From Watersipora subatra (Eukaryota; Bryozoa; Gymnolaemata; Cheilostomatida; Watersiporidae): a DNA stretch of 64,000 bases. Every line of letters begins with the position of its first letter. Position 1 is the stretch's first letter. Location: NCBI RefSeq assembly GCF_963576615.1, contig NC_088711.1:36692121-36756120 (forward strand), in the 5' to 3' direction. The position numbers and the translations under genes were made by a program. Positions 12,501-24,500 of the stretch are shown piece by piece. The notes under the pieces were generated by a model. The model did not search any database. It was given only the letters and a program-made list of their open reading frames with translations, and was not told where the DNA came from.

Positions 12501-15500
12501 AGCCTTTTATTGGCCTTTCAGTTCACGTGAGAACATCACGTGACAAGACAATAACCAACTGTAATGACAACGTCAGTGAAATTAACTGATTCCAATCTAC
12601 GGCGGCTTTTCGTTTTTTAGCTTTTAAGAGCTTGTAATCACATTTTCGCATATTTCGCACTTACAACACAACAGAGTAAGACATGGGTGAATCTTTTGAT
12701 ACCAAATAACTGTAATGTGAATTTTGTTGCAAGTCAACCTTTAAAAATGACAGAGCTCTTTTGACTGTTGTCACTCCATTAAATCTGGTTAAAACTGGTT
12801 AAAACTGGTCATATCTAGTTAAATCTGGTTAAATTTGGTTACATCTTAGTAGCTTAGACTTGTACAAAAAGAATCCAAACTATTTGTAAGATATATCAGC
12901 GATACAAGTATCTCTGACAACAAGATTATTTTATTGCATATTTTGTTCCAACATTATGCTTCAGGCAAATATTTTAATCTGAATTAAGTGAAATAATTAA
13001 ATAAAAAAATATCATGCTTTGAAACTCTTGAGAAGTAGCAGTTATTTTCAGCCAGCCCTCAACAATGGGTTACTACATGTACATGTACTCACCGTACAAT
13101 TTGCTTTGAAATTGAGAACAGGTATTGAATCTTTGAACTGTAAGTAATTAATAGTAGTGAGATTGATTGATTTGAGATTGATTGATTTGAGAGTTCTTAG
13201 TCTAGTTAGGATACATCTGACTAGCAAGCAAGACAGAAATCTCTCTCGGTTTGTAAAATGTTTGAAATATATACCAGTTACCGTAAAACCTCTAATTGAA
13301 CGCCACCTTTATTTGAATGTTACCTTTATTTGATTGTCACTAAAGGAGAAGGATTGAAAAATAGAGTGCCACCCTTTAATTGAATGCCACCTCCATTTGA
13401 CCGCCATGTCGACATTCTTTGATCATTACGAACCAATAATAAAAGGTTATCAGTAGAAAAGTGTCCACATAATTGTGCTAATAACGACTTGGTTACATCA
13501 ATAACAATCAATTCTTTCGTTGTTTCTGTTCGGATCGCAGCCCGTTTTCTTACTCTAAAATCTTTTCTTTAAAACCATAGCAATAATTAGTAACTTCATC
13601 AGGCTAGTAGTAGCTCCTTGTTTAGCGCGGTCTTGATATTTTGACGGATATGAAAAAAAACGATTCACATTTGCGATGGTAGATGATCGACTAGTTTAAG
13701 GCTAAAAGTGGTCTTTAGCACGCATGCAGCTAAAAGTTTATCATTATTTGTGCGAAAAGCAATTCATAAAAGTCTTGCTCGACCCAAAAAATTGTTTGGA
13801 CGCTAATACCGACTAGTTCAACAGTGCAGAAAAAAGAGTTAAGGTCAGAAGACATTGTGGAAGTTAGCAAACAGCCAAAAGAAGATTGAATCGCCCTAAA
13901 CAAAAGCAACAATCAGAACACAACTAGCCAAATGAATGATGTCAATTTTTTTTCTGAATGTCTTACATGGTTTGTTTATGTCACTTGTTCTTGAATATAC
14001 ATGTATATTTGTAGCATTTGTTAGATTATCATTATATAACTTATAAACTTGCAGATTTATAGCATATTATTTGGTAGCATTCTTACAGTTATATAAAGCT
14101 TACTATAGATCGACGCTCATAACTCTACTTCCATTGCACATGAAAAGCCAGTTTTGGCTGCAAACTGTAGAAAATATATCGATGAGTGCAATGAGCTTTT
14201 ATGTAACATTGTTAAATATAGCTATAAATTAAAAATACGCTTTTAAATTTAGAATGAAATAAAAATTAAAAGCTTCACCAATTTGCAAAGCAGGGAAAAG
14301 GCTGTAATATCATTGCATGTTAATTGCAAGCAATAGATATACACTGAGGAAAATACTTCTCGGCTTTCTAATGCATATTTATTTGAAGATCATAGGCTAT
14401 AGCGGGTAAGTTAGCGGATCTCTAGCATCTAAAAAAGTTAAAGGTTGACTTGCAACACAATTCACATTACAGTTATTTGATACCAAAAGATTCACCATGT
14501 CTTACTTTGCTATGTTGTAGATTCAAATTATGTGAAAACGTGATTACAAGCTCTTAAAAGCTCAAAAACGAACAGTTAATCGCAGCCATCACGAAACCGC
14601 CGTAGTTTGGATTCCCTTTCCAAAACGGCTCAAATGTGATATAGTTGAACACGATGCGTTTCTGTTTACCCTTTCATGCAACCTCATTCGTCAAAATATT
14701 TTCCCACAAATATACTTCACGCATTCAATAAAACTATGTCTATTGTCTTTACGCATCTATTTCATTATCATTGTAATGCTGTCACTTTGAGCATATACCT
14801 CAAAACCTAGCCTAAAAATTAGTTTAATTTATTAATCTTAGCTTGAGAGGGTGCATATCACCCTCTGATAAACATGAGGAGCCTGTTGGTCACCTGCGAT
14901 GGTCGAAAGAAGCTGCAGAAATTGTTCACGCCATTTGGCGGAGAAATATAGGTCACATGATGCGATTATGGCTAGATGATTAGACCAAGCTGAAACAAAA
15001 CTGTAAAGTAGCGAGCATCTATATTTGATGAGGGTTTTCCAGTAGAACCCGAAATGTTTGTCACAAAACTAGTGCTACGAAACGTTTTATATTGAGCCTT
15101 TTATTGACCTTTCATTTCACGTAATAATATCACATGTCAAAACCATAACCACGTCGAGTTGAGTATGTCATCAAAATAAAGGGATTCCAACCGACGGCCG
15201 TTTTTTAACTGTTTGTTTTTTAGCTTTTAAAAGCTTTTAATCACATTTCCACATATTTTGAACCTATAACACAGTAGAGTAAGACACGGTAAACCTTTTG
15301 ATACCAAATAACTGTAATGTAAATTTTGTTGCAAGTCAACCTTTAATGTCGCTCCACCCAAAGGAGAGTGCAAAATATAGGCAAGAGTAACGTCGCTTTG
15401 CCGGTAAAAGTAGTAAATCTATCTTCTCATAATTCTCACCAGCTATTTGAAAAATACAGCCCTAGCCTCTATTTGACCGCCACTATAATTGAGTAAGGGT

Positions 15501-18500
15501 TAGAAAATAGAGCGCCATGGCGTTCAAATAAAGGTTTTACAGCAAGTATGTTTACAGTATATACTTTATGTATTTATATTTAGAGTATATATTTACAGCT
15601 ATTTACAGTATGAAACCTCTGATTTCTAAGGAGTAAGAATGTTTAAAGCTTGTAAGATATTTCTCTTTGTAACATAACCTCATCACAAAAAGTGTAGAGT
15701 AGTCTAGTGGTGCCGACTGTTTACAAGAAAAACCTGACAACTGATTTTAGGTCAGAGATCTCCATTATCATTTTTACCTCGTCTTAGTAGTGAAAAGCTC
15801 AATGACAAGATTACACTTACAAACTAATCTAATCATATCTATTTAAATATTTTTTTGTAATGTCGCTTTTGAAATCACTTACAAGTGTCAAAAATTCTCT
15901 ATCATAGTGTTTGTTGAATTGATGACATACATAATAGCTTTTTAGATAGATACGACACTCGACTATCATGTTGAAAGCTACATATTCTACTTACCTTTGC
16001 GAAGATGCCTTTAGGGACTCGGTTTGGATATAAAGTAAGCTCTTGGATGTACCATTTCTTTTGGACGTATTTCAAAGCGTGTCTTTGGTATTCATCAATT
16101 GTCTCCACCTGGTTGTAAGTAAAACCTGCATATTGTTAGCTAAAAACAAACTGAAGAATAAAAAAGAAGTTTAAAACAGGCCCTCTTAATACTCATAATA
16201 GAATGCAACAGAAAAAAAGAAAAGGCATTATATAGCTTGTTAACTAGTATTATTTTTGCTTGTACTATCACTTATTTATTTTAATATTTGTTTTGAAATA
16301 TGAATATTCAAAACAACTTGAAGCTGAGAAATAGCTTCATTGGAAAAAGCTCAGCCTTTTCCTATGAATTGCATTTATATACTGTATATATTTCTCAAAG
16401 TTTGTCTGTGTCTGTTTGTCTAGATAACACTATTAAAATCTTGAAATAAAGAATCCGTATCGCAGAAGATTTGATCACGGACCCTCCCATTTGATCATTA
16501 GTCACATTCAATTGTCAGTCCAATCCCTTACAAACTAAGCCACACAAGCTTGATGGATTTATTAGGCGATATATGTTGTTATATGGGTGAAAATACGCTA
16601 CTGCTGCCCGTTACGACTGGAGGGTGGTAGCGTAATTTTATGCAAGCTCAATCGTGAGAGCAAGTAATTAGCTCTTATTAGTAAGCTTACTCAAATTATT
16701 CATTGGCGATGTGCCAGGCTAATAGCAAGTGGCAGGCAACCACATTACCTCTCATTGTTTATAAGCTGATTTCTAATACCCATGCAACGCCGGTAATTCT
16801 GCTAGTTATCACTATATATAAAACATTCAAATACCGCAAAGTGTAATGTGAACAGAGTCAGCTCAGGTATATTTTAGAAGCTTATTCCCTGTATTACGGA
16901 GTTTTATCAACAGAAAGAATAGTTGTTATCTGGTTAAGTAGTAGTTTTCAAATAGAAATATGTGGAAGGAAGCGGATAAACTAGTCAATAAAATGAACCC
17001 TTCGCTTTATCTTGTGACTGTTAAGAAAATCTGATAGCTTCCTATATCAGGCAGGAGTGTTGTTATGAAGCGACCAATCACTATCATTGACACGGCATAA
17101 CATAACACAGCACGCATGCACGCGCACGCGCACGCGCACGCGCACGCGCACGCACGCACACACACACACGCACATAACCAATAGCTGCTTTCTACACAAT
17201 TCTCGAAACAAGATCTTTAAACTTATCTCAGTCATGTATTCAAACTTTGAAAAGAAAGGTTTTAACATAGTTGTAATCTGTTGTATTATGAAATTTGTTG
17301 GGCTCAGGCTATATTGGCATCTGGGCTCAAAGCAGTTGCTGGTGGTCTTGGCAATTACGGTGAGTGAATACAGCTAGTGGATAAAGCTAGTAGATTAGGT
17401 CGTATTAGGCAGTATTGGGTAGTATATAAGGAAATAGAATGAAAGATAGATTTTTCTTCTCATTCTCTGGTTCAACTCATGTGAGTACCTCTATTTATAC
17501 AACATTATTAACTATAATAATATTATTTCAAGCAAAAGTGTGTATATTATCAACTGGTATGCTTTGTTTGTGGCATCCTAAATTTGGGATAGAACTAGGA
17601 GTTAGAATAATTTGAACAATAAGCAAGTTGTGTGACTTTCCTATAATGCCAATGGCGTAACAACGCAAATGTCAAAATTATCATATGTAACAATGTATAG
17701 TCCATATACATAAATCTGTGTTCATCTTTTGTTAAACCCTGTGTCCAGTTATAGCAATTAACATCTAGTAATGCCATATGCACACGGCACTGGATTTGAT
17801 CTTGGGACCTCCAGATCTAAATGTGGCGAATTTAACCATTAAGCTACACAGACTGCAATAGATTTATTCTTGAGAAACGGTTGAGATACTCACGATTAAA
17901 GCACTTGATTGGGGTTAATAACTAACACTGTTGACCGTTACGCATAACGATTGTTAAGCTGGCCCAAAATGTGAGTATTGTTTTAGTAAAGATTTTAGTA
18001 AAGATCTAACTTTCCAGGTAAGTTACTCAAATTCATTAAATTCCTAAGTATTCTATTACCCGTGCAACGTCAGGCATTTGGCTAGTATAATAATATAATC
18101 ATATTATTGTTATATATTGTACAATTTCCAGTATATATATTATAATCTATATATATAGTATAAAACCTTTTTCTTCTTCGGCTGTATACAATTATGGAAA
18201 TTATTGCTAACAATAGTCTACTTCTTTCTCAGTTCAAAAATATAAGCAGAGAAAAAATACTGACGTTTAGTTTAAAAAAACCTGAATAAGTACAACCTGA
18301 TGGAAGAGCAATTAACTTACGTTTAAAGAGATGAATCTGAGAGTGGCTTTGCTTTTGACCAAGTCAATATCTCCCACAGCTACACCAATCAGCAAATTCA
18401 CCAATGCTATTGGAACAACGACCATAAAGATTGTAATAAGAACGAAATTGTCTCCTCTGAATGGTCCTGTATTGCTAATGACGAACCTATCGACGAATGA

Positions 18501-21500
18501 GAGCTCTCCGAGTGCCATGTTCATCGTGCTCAGAAGTCCTATATACGGCGTTTCAAACTCTTCCTAAAGGAATACATCTCGTTCAAATTGTGGCTTTAAA
18601 AGTTTAAAAACGGTGATGATATAAAGTTGTGTGAGGTCAAAGGTAAGATAATAAATTATTTTATATCAAGTTATATTTTAACAGTAAGCTAAAATAGACT
18701 AACTTGAACTGTGTATAGAGTTGCTATACTGTTGCTCAGACTGGCTGTAGAGAGGTTTGAAGCTTGACTAGTCATAGGTTAATCTATCTACTAACTAACT
18801 AATCAACACTTTGCCAGTCATACTCTTATAGCAATCCAAGTTATACTGTAGAGCAGCGCTAAATAAGAAGAGTTCTTCCTTCCATTATTTTAATTTATTA
18901 TTCCTTCCATTCCATCATTTTAATTTACTATCCTTTAATTTGCTTTTAATTTTATTTTTTTGATTTTTTTATTATTTTTTATTTCTTTCTCATTTGCTTT
19001 GAACTGCATTTGACTAGAGACAATAAAGTTCATATCTAACTATGCATCTAACTGATCGATGGGATGGACTGATTTACCTGCCCGGTTCAACCGTCTTGCT
19101 AATTCGAATAATCTGAAAATTAAGCACGGTTAGCTTGCTGTTTAGCTCATATATATAATTATTATTTGGTTACTCCCTGCTTCCTACCCTGCTATCAGAA
19201 ATTATAAAAGAGACGATAATCACAGAGTAAAATGTTTGTATATAAACTTACAGTTCGGTGCTGGGTGATTGAGAAACACCATGCAAAAGCAGCGAAGAAA
19301 CACAACATGACCAGGAGAGTCTAAAACATGTGGAGAACAAGTTTTCTAAGGAGTTGTGCTATCTTACAGTTTGGCATGAAATTGTTTGTTATTAGTTCAA
19401 CCAATGATATAAACCCCCCCCCCACTTTATAACATTGGTTTATATCATTGGGGTTTATATCATCGGCGCAACTGAGAAGTTCTAAAAAAACAACACAAAA
19501 TTCTGTGAATTCTTAGACAGTGACTATTATATTATGATTATGTTATTCAGATATTTAGATAATGTATTTAATACCTTTATGACGCTGCTAAGAACTTTGT
19601 AGAACATAGTCATATATATTCCAATCACTGGGACTCTACAAGCATAAACCTTACATAGAGAAAGTCCTATGAGTACATACTGTGTTATTCCAAAATTCTC
19701 TTTATTCTTTAGCTTGTATGGAATCACAGTTTTCTAATTAAATAATAATAATAAATAATTATAATAACCGACTTGAAACATTTTAACCCAATGAAAACTG
19801 TTTTAACAGTGTAAAAAAATTCAGCTCAAAAAACACTCTTAAAACGCTCTGCTGCAACTGGTTAAGAGAAGATAACTCTCCATTAGCCACATGATTTGAT
19901 ATTAAGTAATTCCGTTGATGGACAACTTTATTAAAACATTGAATATAAGTGAATAGTTAAAGAAAAGATATCATACCTGATGAGGTAGTGCGTAGCGACG
20001 AGCCATGCTAGAAACATCCCAATCCACGCAGCCCTCCATTGGTAATTCTTAAGAACAAATGTTGTCTCATCAATGGCTAGGATAGCCACAGCTAAGCATG
20101 ATATCATGCTCATGGTTACGTATGTTGCCCCTTTCTTGAAGAATAACAGCCTCTATAGTAAAAGAAGCAACAAAGTTTGAGTGGTTAGAAAACTGACTAA
20201 GTTTACATGCAATTTATTTATTAATACCTAGAGAATACCTAATAGGTGTCTAGAGAATACCTAATAGGTGTGTAGAGAGTACCTAATAGTTGTGTAAAGA
20301 ATACCTAATAGGTGTGTAAAGAATACCTAATAGGAGTGTAAAAATACCTAATAGGAGTGTAGAGAATACTTAATAGGTGCGTAGAGAATACCTAATAGGA
20401 GTGTAGAGAATACCTAATAGGAGTATAGCGAATACCTAATAGGAGTGTAGAGAATACCTAATAGGTGTGTAGAGAGTACCTAGTAGGTGTATAAAAATAC
20501 TTAAAAGGTGTGTAAAGAATACCTAATAGGTGTGTAAAAATAGCTAATAGGTGTGTAAAGAATACCTCATAGGAGTGTAGAGAATACTTAACAGGCGCGT
20601 AGAGAATACCTAATAGGTGTGTAGAGAATACCTAATAGGTGTGTAGAGAGTACCTAATAGATGTGTAGAGAGTACCTAATAGGTGTGTAGAGAGTACCTA
20701 ATAGGTGTGTAAAAATACCTAATAGTTGTGTAAAGAATACCCAATAGTTGCGTAAAGAATACCCATTAGGAACGTAGAGAATACCTAACAGGCGTGTAGA
20801 GAATACCTAATAGGTGCGTAGTGAATACCTAATAGGAGTGTAGAGAATAACTAATAGGTGCATAGCGATTACCTAATAGGGGCGTAGAGAATACCTAATA
20901 GGAGTGTAGGGAATACCTAATAGGGATGTAGAGAATACCTAATAGGTAGGTGCGTAGCGAATACCTAATAGGAGCGCAGAGAATACCTAATAGGAGTGTA
21001 GAGAGTACCTAATAGGTGTTTAGAGAATATCTAATAGGTGTGTAGAGAGTACCTAATAGGTGTGTAGAGAGTACCTAATAGGAGCGTAGCGAATACCTAA
21101 TAGGAGTGTAGAGAATACCTAATAGGAGCGTAGAGAATACCTAATAGGTGCTTAGAGAATACTTAATAGGTGCGTAGTGAATACTTAACAGAGAATTATA
21201 ATAATTCTAACTTAAAAGTTCAGGGTAGGAAGCGAATAAGATCCTATAAAACTTACTAATGTAATGAGATCCACGACCAGCCTCACTGTGGTCCCTGAGA
21301 GGAGCAGGTAAGTTGTAATACGTAATATTTGTAGTAATGCTGCTTGCTGTTCACTTGGCCTTTCAAATCTGTCTAGAGTTCCTTTCTGTGTATAGATTGT
21401 ATATGTATTTGTTAAATACTTGTGTGAGTTCATCTATGAAACAGTCTAATAAACACACTTGTTAGGAATATAAGGGCATACACTTCCTGCATGTGCTGAT

Positions 21501-24500
21501 AGTTATCCCTGTAAATTATTCAACTTGCAAAAAGTCTACCATGGTGTACCGCAATATAGTAATCGGTTTATATTACTTTTTTGCCAATAATTTCATTTAA
21601 AATAGAAATGTTTTTCAAATGATGCCATGCAAAAATCATAAAACAAGAATAAACAAAAGGGCAGCCTTAAGCCAATAATACCAAAAAACCAAAATACTTT
21701 CTCCGCTAAGACTGCAGATATTAGGTGGATATTAGGTTATACCATCAGGTCAGTATAACTGACCTGATGGTATAATTTAAGCAACTAGGTGAAGTCTTCA
21801 GTTGGCATGGTTCACATGCGTTACAGCTTCTTACCAATATTGTTCAAACAATAACAAATGTCTAGAAGGCATCATTTAATTATTCTCACCATCTTAAGCT
21901 CCTCCAATACAGTTGCATTACTCGCTTCTTCATCAGTTATATTCATGGGAAACCCACGATAGTCTTGGTGGTCTGTGATTACGTTTGGCATCTCGTCAAT
22001 GAATACAGAGAGAGTAACCAGGGCTGTTGTATAATAAATGAAGTCAACGACAAACATTCCTCGTCCAAAGGTTAGCCTAAAAGTTCATACAGAAATATTT
22101 AGTGCAAGGCTACAGACTGCATTCACATTGCTTGAAAGAAATACAGGAAATGCTGATCAAACATTGATGTGATTCTATAAATACTCTTTTCATCTGTCTT
22201 ACAGAGTTTAGTTTGTTTTAGTAATAACTACCAAACTCTACCAGATACATTGATCTCTTATTTACTGCACTTGTAGGCTGCTTCATTATTTAAACCTTGT
22301 GAAAACATGAGCTAGGCGACACACTATCATACGATAGGTTTTCCAACGCCATACGATAGGTTTTACACCATCATATGATAGGTTTTACACCATCATACGA
22401 TAGATTTTACACCATCATATGATAGGTTTTACACCATCGTACGATAGGTTTTACACCATCATACGATAGGTTTTACACCATCATACGATAGGTTTTACGC
22501 CATCATACGATAGGTTTTACACCATCATATGATAGGTTTTTTTACACCATCATATGATAGGTTAACACACCCTGACAGCAAATTTTATAAAAGAACAAGT
22601 CTTGTTTGCCTTGCAGATATTTGAGTGGTATGTAAGTACTGTTATGAGATGCAGTGAGCTCACTAATATCAACCGTGACTAGATGTTTGTGGATATTCAA
22701 ATACTATATTCAAATCTATAGTTGACCATCATATAATGAGTTTACACTAAACAACTTGCCTCAAATAGTAATTAGGCAGTAGAAACAGTAGGCAGTAAAA
22801 CTCACTGATAGTACATCAGTAGGTAGTAATAGTCTATTATACAATAGAACGCTGGTAGATAGTAGTACCTTAGGACCCACTAATACTTTAATAGGCAGAG
22901 TAAAGTAATGGCATGCTTCTGTCATGTAGTGACAATGCTTAGTAGTGTTCTCATGTTCTCATGTAGAGAAACCCACCGCCAGGACTTGTTTTTTATAAGC
23001 TACCTTGGATGGTCCTAACACTTATCAAGTGCTTTTCCTGGAACTGTCAGATTAACCCGAAGGGATGCATTTTGCAACACCTCTAGTCTGACAGAGGTCA
23101 TTTCCCTTGCCCAATGGTTGAAAGTCAAAGACATTACCACTAGGCCACCCTGACACCCTAATAGACAGAGTAATACAGATACAACCTACCATTTGTGCCG
23201 CATGTTCATCTGTGTTACTTCATGCATCATCAAATCTTTACATTCATGTTCGACCATATCCTGAAATCAAGATTTGTAATATGACTCATACTGTACATTC
23301 AGATTGCAATTTTATCATTAGTATCAGGTAAAATTGAATTTTAAAATTTTGTTGTTTTTTGTTACAGAACATGAAATTTATGATCAAGATCATACATGTT
23401 TTAGTTAGGACTTAGATACAGTAATGTCCTTTCGGTGCTCTGTTCAGCCATCGATTAAAAAAATAGGTACGATTATCAGGCAATGAAACCTACAGTTGTT
23501 CACCAGAGACAAGCAACTGCACAGCATGTTTTGTATATATTACACAACCAATGGCTAGAACAAACAAAAAAAAAAATTAAGTTACAGCTCTAAAAACATT
23601 GTTTAAATTGGCCAACTTTATATACCGAGTATGATGTCTGCTTCATTAGCTGTAAACAGTGTTTGGTTTGCTAGCAGAGGCTGCGATTATTTTTAAGAGT
23701 TGCACGAAAAATGGCTCTATGATCTTGGCTGGACATGTCTGAGTCTAGTGACAAGGAAAAGTCAATGACTGGAGACATGACCATTTGGGAAGCTATATAA
23801 GATTAGATTTCATTCTTGTCAACATCATTTTCCCTTTTTGGAATTGTATTTCAACCAATTCAAGTGATCCTGACTTCCTATTTAATTGAGAGAGTTAACT
23901 TTAGAGCAGTTTGATAACACAAGTTTTAACCTTCATACGACTTTAGTTGAGCAAAGGCTAAGATATGTAAAAGCCATTCATTGAGTTTCATGACACAATC
24001 AAATTTAAATAAAAAGAAATACATAGTAACCATGATACAATAAAACTGTTCAAGTACTCTGAACATTAGTGCAGCCAATCGGAACAGTTTATGTTCACTA
24101 AAAGTCGCTGCTGCCTGCAATAAAAATTTCCAACAGTGTGGTAAAATAAGGATTACAAGGATCACATTAAGGATTGAATATGCTCTTAGTGACTGTCTTG
24201 AGCTCAAGCTACAGGCATTCACGTTCTCCCAACAGTGACAACCATCTGGAAGTGAGACTCTTCAACTAGCATACCTTCTCTGCCTAAAGTGACACCTTCT
24301 CTGCCTAAAGTGACACCTTCTCTGCCTAAAGTGACACCTTCTCTGCCTACAGTGAGACCTCCTCTGCCTACAGTGACACCTTCTCTGATTACAGTCACGC
24401 TGTCTCTGCCTATAGTCACACCTTCTCTGCCTAAAGTAACACCTTCTTTGCCTATAGTGACACCTTTTCTGCCTACAGTGACACCTTCTCTGCCTATAGT

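Noticed and set aside
17047..17377. Frames with runs of TRTRTR and VRVRVR on opposite strands
   Set aside because: Translation of the CACG/CA microsatellite.
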